Of a stretch of DNA of 21,357 nucleotides, positions 6,988 to 16,072 are shown in pieces. Within the stretch, counting starts at the first letter, position 1; each line of letters begins with the position of its first letter. The translations under genes were made by a program, and so were the position numbers. The notes below the pieces were generated by a model that saw only the letters and a program-made list of their open reading frames with translations, searched no databases and had not been told where the DNA came from. Source of the DNA: RI-283 sp964487925 (lineage in GTDB: Bacteria; Pseudomonadota; Gammaproteobacteria; SZUA-140); contig CAZASZ010000033.1 of assembly GCA_964487925.1 (NCBI GenBank), positions 1 to 21,357 of the forward strand, read 5' to 3'.

Positions 6988-9900
6988 TCAGGCCGTGGCC
7001 ACCATCTCCGAGGCCGCCTCGATATCGACGGTTACGAGCCGTGACACGCCGGGCTCATGCATGGTCACGCCGAGCAGCTGCTGGCCCATTTCCATCGCAA
7101 TCTTGTTGTGCGTAATGAAGATGAACTGGGTCTTCTGAGACATCTCCTCGACCATTCTGCAGAAACGCGCCGCGTTGTTGTCATCGAGCGGCGCGTCGAC
7201 CTCATCAAGGATGCAAAATGGCGACGGGTTGAGTTCGAAGAATGCAAACACCAGGGCCACAGCCGTCAAGGCCTTCTCTCCACCGGAGAGCTGATGAATA
7301 GAGCTGTTACGTTTACCCGGAGGCCGCGCCACTACCAGCACGCCGGCATCCAGCAGATCATCGCCAATCATCTCCAGGCTGGCCTTGCCGCCCCCGAACA
7401 ACCTTGGGTAGAGATCACTGAGACGCTCATTGACTTGATCAAAGGTCTCGCGGAAACGCTGTTTGGTCTCGTTGTCGATCTTCTGGATCGCCCGCTCCAG
7501 AGTCTCGAGCGCAGACGTGAGGTCAGCGGCTTGGGCGTCCAGGTACTGCTTGCGCTCTTCCTGCTCGTGGCACTCGTCGATCGCCGCAAGATTGATAGGG
7601 CCCATGCGCTGGATACGGGTCTCGAGGCCTTCCAGGCGTGACTGCCATTCAGCCTCGTTGGCGCCTTCGGGCAGTTCGGCAATCAACTCCTCTACGGTCA
7701 GCTCCATCTCAGCCAATTGCTCCAGCAGGGTCTGGCGGCGCACTACTTCTTCCTGCAAGGACATGCGCATACGATCGAGGTCTCCGCGCACGGCTTCCAG
7801 TTGAGTGGTGCAGGCGCGATGCGCCTCGCTCAGCTCCTTGAGTCGGTGATCGCCAGCCTCGACCGCGCGCCGAGCCGTTTCAAGTTCGCTTTCGACATCC
7901 ATCCGACTCGAAAGCAGAGACTGTAGCTCGCTCTTCATGGCAACAACCGGGGTCTCTCCCTCGGCAAGCTGCCCTTCCAGCTCGGTCTTTCTCGACAGAA
8001 GTTGCTGACGCTGGGCAAGAATACGCTCCTGACCCGCGCGCAGGGCCTCCAGGCTGGCGCGGGTCGTCTCGATCCGGGTTCGGGTTTCGGAGATTACACG
8101 TTGTATCTGCCGTTGAGCCTGGCGAGCTGTTTCAACGGCGCCATTGAGACCGTCGCGCTGTTCGCTTAAGGCGCCATGACGCATCTCGTGCTCACGCACA
8201 TCCAGAACGTTCTGATCGTGTCCCGACCTTAGCGCCTCCAGTTCACCAGAGAGCATACCTGCGCGCTCATCGTATCCGGCAATCTCGCCGCTCACGGCTT
8301 GAAGACGCCGCCCCGACTGCTCGACCGTGGTCTCAAGACGGGCAAGACGCGTCGCTGAGGAAGAGTGACGCTGAGTCAATTCACGAGACTGCTGCTGTAG
8401 CGTCCGTAGCTGGGTCTCAAGCGACTGGAGATCCACACGGTCCTTTTGACAGGCCTCATCAAGCTTGGCCAAGTTCGACTCACCATCCTCGATTTGACCC
8501 GCGAGCGCTCGCAGACGCTGCTCTCTGGCCAGAACCCCGGTCTCTTCCTCGCCGCGTTCGACCCGTAGCCAGGTTCGGCCCAGCCAATGGCCTCCACGAG
8601 TGACGATGGAATCGCCGGAGGCGAGCTCACCGCGCCGCAGCAAGGCCTCGTCAAGGGTCTCGCAACAATAAATCCGGCCCAACAGCGACTCAAGGGACCA
8701 GGGAGTTTCAAATTTATGAATCAAACGCGGCAGATCAATCGAAGTCACCGAGGGCGCGACCCGTGTGTCGCCTTCAATCAGGGTCAGGTGGCCGCGCTCC
8801 AATTCGTCGACCTGCATGGCTGGTACGCCGAGCTCGGTTACTGAAAGGCCTTGCAGGTCATCGCCCAAAATCCGTTCGGCCGCAAGTTCCCAGCCGGACT
8901 CGACCTTGATAACCTCGGCCAAGCGTTTATTGCCCGCCAGACCGTGGCGTGCAAGCCAGTTGCCGACCACACTACCCTGCTTGCCAAGCGCAGCGTTCTG
9001 TAAGGCTGACAGCGAAGCATTCTCCTGCCGAAGTTGAGACAGGGATTCACGCGCGGCGTCACGTCCGGCTTCACGCTCCTTGCTTTCCCTCCTAAGCGCC
9101 TCAAGCGCATCCTGCGCGGTAGCCATACCCTGTTGCAAGGTCGCCAGTTGTCCGACCTCAGCATCAACCTCAGCCTTGATCCCGGCAGCCGCGATGGTCT
9201 CCCTTTCGACTCGAACAGCAAGCTCCTCGCGCTCCTTATTCAGTCTGGCCTGCCGCTCGCGCGTTTGATCGAGTTGCGTCTCCAGATGCTGAATCCTGGT
9301 ACGATCAATCTCCGTCTTCTGCCGTAACGAGGACAACTCCTGATTCAGCCGGTCCCAAGACCCGCGCCACTCATTCAACACTGCCTCAGCCTGCTGAAGC
9401 GCTCCCTCAGCCTCGCGCTCTCTGCTCAGTACCGCTTCAAGTTCAGGTTCGGCCTGCGCCAGGATGTCATCCAGCGCGGAAATGCGTTCGCCGTCCTGGT
9501 CCAGGCCCTGGACCATATCGCTGATCTGGCCCTCGACCCGTTCCAGATCCTGCCGATATTGCGCCTGGCGCTCCTGATGATGTTTGATCGATTGCTCGAT
9601 CCTAGCGACCTCTGCACCGGCCGTGTAGAAGCGTGCCTGAACCTTATTGAGCGCTTCATTGGTCTCGGTCAGACGTTCGCGCTGTTGCTCGGTGTCGGCC
9701 TCATTGGCGCGCAACTCGGCCATACGTTGCTCTAGCCGAGTCTCCTGCTCGGTAATTTTGCCTTGCCGCTCATGCACGACGTGATCGAGATAGCGCCAAC
9801 GCAGAGCCAGTAGCTCGGCCTTACAGCGGCGCTCATCCTGCTTGATAAGCTTGTAGCGTTCCGCTGTCCGGGCCTGACGCTGCAGGCTCTGCAGACGCTT

Positions 9901-10506
9901 TTCAAGCTCACCGACAACGTCACTGATACGGGACAGGTTTTCCTTGGTGTCTCGAATTCGTAACTCGGTCTCCCGGCGACGGTCCTTGTAACGCGAGATG
10001 CCTGCGGCCTCTTCAAGGAAGACGCGCAGTTCCTCAGGCTTAGCCTCGACAAGCCTGGAGATCGTACCCTGTTCGATGATGGCGTAGCTGCGGGGCCCCA
10101 GACCAGTGCCCAGAAAAATATCGGTAATGTCGCGCCGCCGGCAGCGGCTGCCATTCAACGAATAGGTCGACTGGCCATCGCGCGACAGCACGCGGCGGAC
10201 AGAGATCTCGCTGTAGCTCGCGTACTGACCACCGAGTCCACCGTCGCGGTTATCGAAAATAAGTTCGACACTGGCCTGCCCCACGGGCTTACGCACCGAC
10301 GACCCGTTGAAAATAACATCGTCCATCGACTCCCCGCGTAACTGGCGCGCGGAACTCTCGCCCATGACCCAGCGCACGGCATCGATAACATTAGACTTGC
10401 CGCATCCATTCGGCCCGACAACCCCGACGAGCTGGCTTGGAAAATCGATCGTGGTCGGATCCACAAATGACTTGAACCCGGAGAGCTTAATCTTCTTCAA
10501 TCGCAT
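6988..10506 (-). CDS. smc: Chromosome segregation protein SMC
   Basis: The core ATPase of the bacterial condensin, which organises and helps segregate chromosomes with ScpA and ScpB. It has 1172 residues, normal for Smc. The Walker A motif GPNGCGKS is at about 31-38, the N-terminal half of a split ABC-type head. Long Glu/Gln/Arg-rich coiled coils run from about 165 to 500 and 670 to 1000, separated by a globular hinge (about 510-660). The C-terminal head has LSGGEKALTAVAL from about 1073 and the Walker B segment FCILDEVDAPLDD at about 1097-1109. The ATG at 10506 (MRLKKIKLSGFKSF) matches the conserved Smc N-terminus and has TAAGG upstream; the open frame extends only 3 more codons. scpA/scpB and the zipA-ligA pair found after smc in Pseudomonas are absent here; a DNA glycosylase follows instead. 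Confidence 0.97.
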   Translation of the reverse strand: MRLKKIKLSGFKSFVDPTTIDFPSQLVGVVGPNGCGKSNVIDAVRWVMGESSARQLRGESMDDVIFNGSSVRKPVGQASVELIFDNRDGGLGGQYASYSEISVRRVLSRDGQSTYSLNGSRCRRRDITDIFLGTGLGPRSYAIIEQGTISRLVEAKPEELRVFLEEAAGISRYKDRRRETELRIRDTKENLSRISDVVGELEKRLQSLQRQARTAERYKLIKQDERRCKAELLALRWRYLDHVVHERQGKITEQETRLEQRMAELRANEADTEQQRERLTETNEALNKVQARFYTAGAEVARIEQSIKHHQERQAQYRQDLERVEGQISDMVQGLDQDGERISALDDILAQAEPELEAVLSREREAEGALQQAEAVLNEWRGSWDRLNQELSSLRQKTEIDRTRIQHLETQLDQTRERQARLNKEREELAVRVERETIAAAGIKAEVDAEVGQLATLQQGMATAQDALEALRRESKEREAGRDAARESLSQLRQENASLSALQNAALGKQGSVVGNWLARHGLAGNKRLAEVIKVESGWELAAERILGDDLQGLSVTELGVPAMQVDELERGHLTLIEGDTRVAPSVTSIDLPRLIHKFETPWSLESLLGRIYCCETLDEALLRRGELASGDSIVTRGGHWLGRTWLRVERGEEETGVLAREQRLRALAGQIEDGESNLAKLDEACQKDRVDLQSLETQLRTLQQQSRELTQRHSSSATRLARLETTVEQSGRRLQAVSGEIAGYDERAGMLSGELEALRSGHDQNVLDVREHEMRHGALSEQRDGLNGAVETARQAQRQIQRVISETRTRIETTRASLEALRAGQERILAQRQQLLSRKTELEGQLAEGETPVVAMKSELQSLLSSRMDVESELETARRAVEAGDHRLKELSEAHRACTTQLEAVRGDLDRMRMSLQEEVVRRQTLLEQLAEMELTVEELIAELPEGANEAEWQSRLEGLETRIQRMGPINLAAIDECHEQEERKQYLDAQAADLTSALETLERAIQKIDNETKQRFRETFDQVNERLSDLYPRLFGGGKASLEMIGDDLLDAGVLVVARPPGKRNSSIHQLSGGEKALTAVALVFAFFELNPSPFCILDEVDAPLDDNNAARFCRMVEEMSQKTQFIFITHNKIAMEMGQQLLGVTMHEPGVSRLVTVDIEAASEMVATA

Positions 10507-10668
10507 GGCCAGCAACCTTACAGTAAACCCCCGTCCCTGGACAAGATGGCAAGCGCGAAGACGGCCTATCCGGAGACCCGACGTTGCCGGACGGACGCAG
10601 GTGACTTATCAGGTATGGGAATTTATGTTATTGATTGTCTTTTTATAATCTGAACAAAGGCGAACCGA
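10507..10668. promoter_or_regulatory. Divergent promoter region between smc and queF
   Basis: A 162-base gap between divergent genes. On the plus strand a perfect TATAAT (10644-10649) lies 19 bases before the queF ATG and could serve as a -10 box. The -35 region is weak (TTTATG, 16-base spacer), and AAAGG at 10656-10660 is the likely ribosome site. On the minus strand TAAGG precedes smc, but no good promoter pair is visible. I saw no preQ1 riboswitch signature. Confidence 0.4.
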
Positions 10669-11058
10669 ATGCCCAGTGCACCCAGCAAGACCCTGGAGAC
10701 CTTCCCCAATCCCAACCCGGGCAGGGACTATACGATTCACATCCGCATCCCCGAATTTACCTGTCTGTGCCCCAAGACCGGTCAGCCGGATTTCGCAACC
10801 CTATACCTGGACTACGTCCCGGAGGCCGATTGCGTCGAACTCAAGGCCCTGAAGCTCTATGTCTGGTCCTTTCGCGAGGAAGGGGCCTTTCATGAGGCCA
10901 TCACGAACCGTATCGTTGATGACCTCATCGAGGCCATGCATCCCCGCTTCGCCCGTTTGCGCGCCGAATTCAACGTCCGGGGCGGCATTTACACCGATGT
11001 CGTAGTCGAATACCGTAATCCTGACTGGCGATGCCCGGAGCCAGTGACTCTACCCTGA
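10669..11058 (+). CDS. queF: NADPH-dependent 7-cyano-7-deazaguanine (preQ0) reductase, type I
   Basis: QueF reduces the nitrile of preQ0 to the amine preQ1 with NADPH, a late step in making the tRNA wobble base queuosine. It belongs to the tunnelling (T-fold) superfamily. At 129 residues it is the short, unimodular type I form rather than the long E. coli-type bimodular form. The catalytic motif is FTCLCPKTGQPDFA, with nucleophile C34 and D41. VELKALKLYVWSFREEGAFHE holds the family E-LK-K signature and the substrate-binding Glu/His region. It starts at the ATG at 10669. The kinase gene follows 37 bases later on the same strand. No other queuosine gene is in the window, so its partners lie elsewhere. 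Confidence 0.95.
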   Translation: MPSAPSKTLETFPNPNPGRDYTIHIRIPEFTCLCPKTGQPDFATLYLDYVPEADCVELKALKLYVWSFREEGAFHEAITNRIVDDLIEAMHPRFARLRAEFNVRGGIYTDVVVEYRNPDWRCPEPVTLP

Positions 11059-11095
11059 TCATCTGTCGGGCCACACAGAGGAAGGCACCCGCCGC

Positions 11096-12421
11096 ATGAT
11101 TCACCCTTGTCACATAGGTATCGATCTTGGCACCAGCGGCTGCCGCGCGGTCGCGATCGACCGTAGTGGCGTCATCATCTCCAGCGCGCGGCAACCGCTG
11201 CCCCCGTCTGCGCACACGAGACCCATGGCCACTCAACGGCCAGAGGACTGGTGGACGGCCGTCCGCAGTTGCGTTAAAGAACTAAACCTTCGTTTGCATG
11301 GGCGGCGCATCGCCGGAATCGCCGTAGATGGAACCTCGGCCAGCCTGCTGCTATGCAATCGCAACGGCTGTCCGCTGACTCCGGCGCATATGTACGACGA
11401 TGCGTCCTTTACCGAGGCCGCTGAACGCATCACTGCGGTCGCGCCCAAGGACAATCCAGCCAGGGGCTCGAGCTCGGCTCTAGCCAAATATCTCGGTCTG
11501 GCGGATCAGTTTATGGGGACCGAAAATTTCATGGCTTTGCATCAGGCCGATTGGATCACGGGACGGCTGACCGGAGTCTGGGGCGTCTGCGATGAAAACA
11601 ACGCGCTCAAACTCGGGTACGACGCCGGGACGCGCTGCTGGCCGGACTGGCTGGTCAACACTCTGAGTGTGGCTCGGGACACGCTGCCACAGGTCATACC
11701 GGTGGGGCAACCCATCAAGAGACTCTGCGCCACCGCAGCCAATGAACTGGGCTTATCCAGCAACACCTGGGTCGTCAGCGGTACAACCGACAGCATCGCC
11801 AGTTTTATTGCCACCGGGGCCTGCCGGCGCGGTGACGCGGTCACGTCACTCGGGACAACACTCGTCATCAAGGTGCTATCCAGATACCCTATCAATGATG
11901 CCCGTCACGGTATCTATAGCCACCGCCTCGGCGCGCATTGGCTTGTCGGCGGGGCCTCCAACTGTGGCGGTGCGACACTGCTGCAGTTCTTTACACCCGA
12001 TGCTATCCGCCGGCTGTCAGCGATGATCGATGCCGAACGAGACAGCGGCCTCGACTACTATCCACTTCCGGGAACCGGAGAGCGCTTCCCGATCGCAGAC
12101 CCCACGCTTAGCCCGCGACTAACGCCGCGCCCCAGTGAAGACGAACGCTTTCTGCAAGGGCTATTCGAGGGCCTCGCACGAGTCGAGGCCCAGGGCTATG
12201 CCCTGCTCGAATCGCTGGGCGCACCACGTCCCGAACGGATACTCACGACAGGTGGCGGCGCAATCAACATGGCGTGGGCACGCATCCGCGAACGGTTCAT
12301 CGGCCTACCTGTCACGGCTGCGCGGCAGACCGAGGCTGCATATGGCGCCGCGCTGCTGGCACAAAATGCCCTAGACTGCGGTCATAAAGAGTTCCAATCA
12401 CCAACGACGGAGTTTCCGTGA
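11096..12421 (+). CDS. FGGY-family carbohydrate kinase, probably D-ribulose kinase type
   Basis: A sugar kinase of the FGGY family in the actin/hexokinase fold, phosphorylating a pentulose or related polyol with ATP. It has 441 residues, at the short end of the family, like the cyanobacterial/plant D-ribulose kinase (XK-1/SePSK) group. Domain 1 starts with GIDLGTSGCRAVAID (D10, T13, phosphate loop). HMYDDASF at 98-105 is the sugar-side motif. SGTTDSIASFIATGA in domain 2 supplies the probable catalytic base D232. Near the C-terminus TTGGGAINMAW and EAAYGAALLA form the adenosine-binding part. AGAGGAAGG about 8-12 bases upstream supports the ATG. The stop overlaps the GTG start of cysZ. Substrate is inferred from overall resemblance and could be another ketopentose; no ribulose-handling neighbour confirms it. 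Confidence 0.85.
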   Translation: MIHPCHIGIDLGTSGCRAVAIDRSGVIISSARQPLPPSAHTRPMATQRPEDWWTAVRSCVKELNLRLHGRRIAGIAVDGTSASLLLCNRNGCPLTPAHMYDDASFTEAAERITAVAPKDNPARGSSSALAKYLGLADQFMGTENFMALHQADWITGRLTGVWGVCDENNALKLGYDAGTRCWPDWLVNTLSVARDTLPQVIPVGQPIKRLCATAANELGLSSNTWVVSGTTDSIASFIATGACRRGDAVTSLGTTLVIKVLSRYPINDARHGIYSHRLGAHWLVGGASNCGGATLLQFFTPDAIRRLSAMIDAERDSGLDYYPLPGTGERFPIADPTLSPRLTPRPSEDERFLQGLFEGLARVEAQGYALLESLGAPRPERILTTGGGAINMAWARIRERFIGLPVTAARQTEAAYGAALLAQNALDCGHKEFQSPTTEFP

Positions 12422-13200
12422 ACCCGATTAACGACTTTGGCAAGGGTGCGACCTACGCACTGCGCGGCTTTACACTGATTCGGCAGCCAGGCATCCGGGC
12501 GCTGGTCTTGGCGCCTTTGATCATCAATGCCACGCTGTTCGCCATACTCATGATTCTCGGCGTGGTTTGGCTGCCGGATGCCATGAACGTACTGATGGGA
12601 GCTCTGCCCGACTATCTGCAGTGGCTGGAATGGCTACTGTGGCTGCTGTTGTTCATCCTGGCGGTCATCGTCGGCGGGATCAGTTGCCTACTGCTTGCAA
12701 GTCTGATCGCAGCCCCGTTTGCGGCGCCGCTGGCGGCAGCCGTGGCGCGCGGCCAGGGGTGCGCGCCTCCGGGTGGGACCTTGAACGTCCGCGAAACCGT
12801 GTCTGAGGCCCTGGGCGCAATCGGGGCGGAGTTGCGCAAATTCGGTTATTTCCTGCGCTTCGGTATACCGCTCTTTCTATTATCGCTGATCCCTTTTGTC
12901 CAGATTGCTGCCCCGCCCCTCTGGTTTCTATTCAGCGCCTGGTTGCTGGCACAGGAATTCGCTGACTATCCGCTCGGGCTATTCGGTATAGGACTCACGG
13001 CGCAACGACAGCGCATCCGCGAACGGCGCATGTTGTTTTTTGGATTCGGCGTCATCACGTTAATGACCGCGATGATCCCGTTCGTTAATATGCTGGCCTA
13101 CCCAGTGGCCATCTCAGGGATGACCGCCCTCGTCTGTGACGAGGGACTCACGGGCTCCGGCACGACAGCGAGCGACCGCGAGTCCACACAGGATCGCTAG
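12418..13200 (+). CDS. cysZ: CysZ/EI24-family sulfate transporter-like membrane protein
   Basis: An inner-membrane protein of the CysZ/EI24 family; E. coli CysZ mediates sulfate entry for cysteine synthesis. It has 260 residues (E. coli 253). The start MNPINDFGKGATYALRGFTLIRQPGIRALVLAPLIIN is strongly CysZ-like. Hydrophobic segments lie at about 27-52, 66-103, 142-168 and 205-233, with the family signature LLASLIAAPFAAPLAAAV in the second. The GTG start overlaps the kinase stop as GTGA, and CGGAG lies about 6 bases upstream, so the two are translationally coupled. The last 87 bases overlap the end of lnt on the other strand, so there is no room for a conventional terminator between them. No cysteine biosynthesis gene is adjacent. 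Confidence 0.9.
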   Translation: MNPINDFGKGATYALRGFTLIRQPGIRALVLAPLIINATLFAILMILGVVWLPDAMNVLMGALPDYLQWLEWLLWLLLFILAVIVGGISCLLLASLIAAPFAAPLAAAVARGQGCAPPGGTLNVRETVSEALGAIGAELRKFGYFLRFGIPLFLLSLIPFVQIAAPPLWFLFSAWLLAQEFADYPLGLFGIGLTAQRQRIRERRMLFFGFGVITLMTAMIPFVNMLAYPVAISGMTALVCDEGLTGSGTTASDRESTQDR

Positions 13201-14664
13201 CAATATCGCCACGACCGGGGCGTTCCCCCAGTAGGCATAAGGTGTCATGCCTTGTCGCGGCTGCACCTGGCCAGTCAACACCGCAGCCTTAAACTGCGGT
13301 GCAGCGGCCTGGATATGCCCATCGGCAGCGACAATAGCGGTCACACCGGTATTGGTCGCTCGCAGCATCGGGCGACCCGTCTCTAGCGCACGCATCTGCG
13401 CCATCTGCAGGTGCTGCCAAGGCGCCACTGAGCCACCGAACCAGGCGTCGTTACTGACATTCACAAGGACATTAGCCACCGGGAGGCGGTCGATCATCTC
13501 CTCGCCGAAGGCATCTTCGTAGCAGATCGAGACCCCAACCGCGATGCCTGCCGCGCTCAAAGGCGCTTGACCAGCGTCGCCAGCGCTGAAATCCGACATC
13601 GGCACATCCATAAAGGCTACGATACTGCCTAGGATTGATTTAAGCGGCAGGTATTCGGTAAACGGGACCAGATGCCGTTTGGCGTACATACCGGAATCGT
13701 CACCGAGGGCAATGACGGTGTTGTAATACTGACCGCTATGCCGATCCTCGGCGATGATACCGGTTAACAAATCAGCGTTATGCGCCCTGGCCTCGCGGCC
13801 GAGCTCATCCAAAAACGGCTTAGCCTCATCGAGAAACATTGGCACCGCGCTCTCCGGCCAGATAATCAGGTCGCTGTCCCAGTGGTCGAGGGTCAGCTCG
13901 CGATAGAGCTCGAGCGTCGGCTTGCGCACCGAAGGCAACCATTTAATGTCCTGGGGGATATTGCCCTGTACGAGGCTAACCTTGATTGGACCGCTAACCG
14001 GATGGGTCCATTCGATCTGCCCAAGCCCCATGCCCGCCGCCACGATTAACACCAACATACCCAAGGCGGACCGCCGCCACTGCAGGCCGACCATGACGAC
14101 TACGATCAGCACCGCGATCTGTGCGACCACCCAGGACAGTCCGTAGACGCCAAGGACGGGAGCAACACCGGCCAGCGGCCCGGTGGTCTGACTGTAGCCC
14201 ACCGCAAGCCAGGGGAAACCAGTCAAAAACCAGCCTCGCACCCATTCAACCAGGACCCAGATGGCAGGCAAACCCAAAAGCTGTGCGCCAGGTCCGACAT
14301 AAGACCTTAGGCGAAAATAGAGATAGGCCGCCAACGTTGGAAATATAGCCAGGAAGGCGATAAACAGGACACACAGGAAGATCGACATCCCTAGCGGGAC
14401 ATGGCCGAATTGGTGAATGCTGATATAGACCCAGTAGATCCCGGCCGTGAACATACCGAGGCCGAACAGATAGCCTTGAAGCATCACACCGCGTTTATCA
14501 GACCGTGACCAAAGGGCAAACAAAATTGAAAGCGCGACCGGCGCCAGCCAGGTCACATGATAGGGCGCGAAGGCAAACGGTAGCACTGCCCCGGCGAGCA
14601 GTGACAACACCAAGCTCGGCCATAGGCCTACCGTTTGGTGCACGCGCAAACCGAACGATGTCAT
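13114..14664 (-). CDS. lnt: Apolipoprotein N-acyltransferase
   Basis: The inner-membrane enzyme that adds the third acyl chain to the N-terminal Cys of lipoproteins, the last maturation step before Lol export. It has 516 residues (E. coli 512). Several hydrophobic helices occupy about residues 15-210, followed by the periplasmic carbon-nitrogen hydrolase domain (from about 226, IKVSLVQGNIPQD). The catalytic triad is E271 in WPESAVP, K329 in YAKRHLVPFTEYLPL and C381 in SICYEDAFG. A final membrane helix (VVAILLAILCGLAVARC) lies near the end. It starts at the ATG at 14664, 36 bases after corC, as the last gene of the miaB operon. Its 28-codon tail and stop are antisense to the end of cysZ. Confidence 0.96.
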   Translation of the reverse strand: MTSFGLRVHQTVGLWPSLVLSLLAGAVLPFAFAPYHVTWLAPVALSILFALWSRSDKRGVMLQGYLFGLGMFTAGIYWVYISIHQFGHVPLGMSIFLCVLFIAFLAIFPTLAAYLYFRLRSYVGPGAQLLGLPAIWVLVEWVRGWFLTGFPWLAVGYSQTTGPLAGVAPVLGVYGLSWVVAQIAVLIVVVMVGLQWRRSALGMLVLIVAAGMGLGQIEWTHPVSGPIKVSLVQGNIPQDIKWLPSVRKPTLELYRELTLDHWDSDLIIWPESAVPMFLDEAKPFLDELGREARAHNADLLTGIIAEDRHSGQYYNTVIALGDDSGMYAKRHLVPFTEYLPLKSILGSIVAFMDVPMSDFSAGDAGQAPLSAAGIAVGVSICYEDAFGEEMIDRLPVANVLVNVSNDAWFGGSVAPWQHLQMAQMRALETGRPMLRATNTGVTAIVAADGHIQAAAPQFKAAVLTGQVQPRQGMTPYAYWGNAPVVAILLAILCGLAVARCRAGARESLVTDEGGHP

Positions 14665-14700
14665 AGAACCCGTGCGATCAAATTCAGTAGCGGATCAATT

Positions 14701-15594
14701 TCAGTCGGACCGGTCGGCCGTAGAGGAATCGGAGTCGACGGCTAAATCATCCGACTGCACGATCATTTGCAGGAGATGCAAACGTCGGCTATCGGAATGC
14801 AATACCTTGAATTGGTAGCCCTCCATCTCGAGGACCTCACCACGCTTCGGCAAGTGCCCGAATTCGCGCATAATCAGACCACCTACGGTGTCGAACTCCT
14901 CATCACTGAAAGAGGTACCGAAGTACTCGTTGAAGTCTTCGATCGGCGTCAACGCCTTGATCGTAAAATGCCGCTCGCTGTGCCGCATGATGTTACCGTC
15001 TTCATCGATGTCGTGTTCATCCGAGATATCACCGACAATCTGCTCGAGCACGTCCTCGATAGTCACAAGACCGCTGACGCCGCCGTACTCATCGACCACG
15101 ATGGCCATATGATTGCGACTCGCACGGAAGTCCTTGAGCAACACGTTCAGCCGCTTGCTCTCAGGAATAAAAACGGCGGGCCGCAAGACATCGCGAACCA
15201 AAAATTCGGCGGCTGCCTTTTCATTGAGGCAATACGGTAGTAAGTCCTTGGCCAGCAACAGACCCAACACCTCGTTGCGGCTGTCGCCGATAACAGGAAA
15301 GCGGGAGTGCGCCGATTCGGCGATGATCGGCAGAATAGTCTCAAGATTCCAGTTACGCTCGACCACGATCATCTGAGAGCGCGAGACCATGATGTCCCGC
15401 ACCTGCATCTCGCTGACCTCGAGCACGCCCTCGATCATGACCAGCGCGTCCGCATCAAGCAGCTCGCGCTGATGAGCGTCACGCAGAACCTCGATGAGTG
15501 CAGCCTGATCGGTCGGCGGGCCGCTCAATGCACGGCCTAGCCGATCGATCCAGCTAATATTTCGCTCATTTGTAGGCGCTTGGCGGTTGTTCAT
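14701..15594 (-). CDS. corC: CorC/YbeX-type CBS-domain protein
   Basis: A cytosolic protein with paired CBS domains and a C-terminal CorC/HlyC transporter-associated domain, linked genetically to magnesium/cobalt efflux and, in the miaB operon context, to ribosome and envelope homeostasis. It has 297 residues (E. coli 292) and no membrane segments. The CBS pair spans about 65-190 (VRDIMVSRSQMIVVERNW; HSRFPVIGDSRNEVLGLLLAKDLL; MAIVVDEYGGVSGLVTIEDVLEQIVGDISDEHD). The CorC_HlyC domain follows from about 205 (FTIKALTPIEDFNEYFGTSF...TVGGLIMREFGHLPKRGE). GGAGTGAG directly before the ATG at 15594 lies inside the end of ybeY; one base separates the ybeY stop from this start, so the genes are tightly coupled. 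Confidence 0.95.
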   Translation of the reverse strand: MNNRQAPTNERNISWIDRLGRALSGPPTDQAALIEVLRDAHQRELLDADALVMIEGVLEVSEMQVRDIMVSRSQMIVVERNWNLETILPIIAESAHSRFPVIGDSRNEVLGLLLAKDLLPYCLNEKAAAEFLVRDVLRPAVFIPESKRLNVLLKDFRASRNHMAIVVDEYGGVSGLVTIEDVLEQIVGDISDEHDIDEDGNIMRHSERHFTIKALTPIEDFNEYFGTSFSDEEFDTVGGLIMREFGHLPKRGEVLEMEGYQFKVLHSDSRRLHLLQMIVQSDDLAVDSDSSTADRSD

Positions 15595-15595
15595 C

Positions 15596-16072
15596 TCACT
15601 CCAATGTCTGTTGTTCTGAAGAATAGGGGTCCCGTATACCTAACCCAGCTAGAACCTCGACCTCGCGTGATTCCATTTGGGTTGCATCTTCCTCGTGCTC
15701 ATGGTCGTAACCCAGTAGATGCAAAACACCATGAATGATCAGATGCGCCCAATGATTCCGAACCGGTTTACCCTGTGCGCAAGCCTCTTCGACCACGCGC
15801 CCGGAGCAGATGACAATATCGCCAAGCAGAGGCGGATCTGTCAGCTCGGGTTTGGCGAAAGGAAAACTCAGGACGTTGGTCGGACCACTACGGTGGCGAT
15901 AGGTCTCATTGAGCCCGGTCATCTCGGCCATCGTGACGAGACGGATGGTCAGCTGAGCGTCGAGTACATCGGGATTCAGCGCGTTGAGCACCCAAGTTTC
16001 CATGTCCTTGAATGATGGTAACGCTTCTTCATCATCGTCGACCGCGATCTGAACATCCAGCTCCAGGGCCAT
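15596..16072 (-). CDS. ybeY: Endoribonuclease YbeY (rRNA maturation factor)
   Basis: A single-strand-specific metal-dependent endoribonuclease needed for 16S rRNA 3'-end maturation and 70S quality control. It has 158 residues (E. coli 155). The zinc motif H-3-H-5-H is complete: H114, H118 and H124 in HGVLHLLGYDH. The conserved substrate-side segment YRHRSGPTNVLSFPFAKPE contains R59. GAGGG about 9 bases before the ATG at 16072 fits a ribosome site. The protein ends one base before corC. Upstream, 94 bases separate it from phoH, longer than the near-contact seen in E. coli, but with the same strand and order. Confidence 0.96.
   Translation of the reverse strand: MALELDVQIAVDDDEEALPSFKDMETWVLNALNPDVLDAQLTIRLVTMAEMTGLNETYRHRSGPTNVLSFPFAKPELTDPPLLGDIVICSGRVVEEACAQGKPVRNHWAHLIIHGVLHLLGYDHEHEEDATQMESREVEVLAGLGIRDPYSSEQQTLE

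Noticed and set aside
7057..7641. 194-residue plus-strand ORF opposite smc
   Set aside because: Antisense to the Smc head and signature region, whose motifs are fully conserved in the minus frame.
10507..10668. preQ1 riboswitch upstream of queF
   Set aside because: None of the conserved preQ1-I or preQ1-II sequence elements is visible in the leader.
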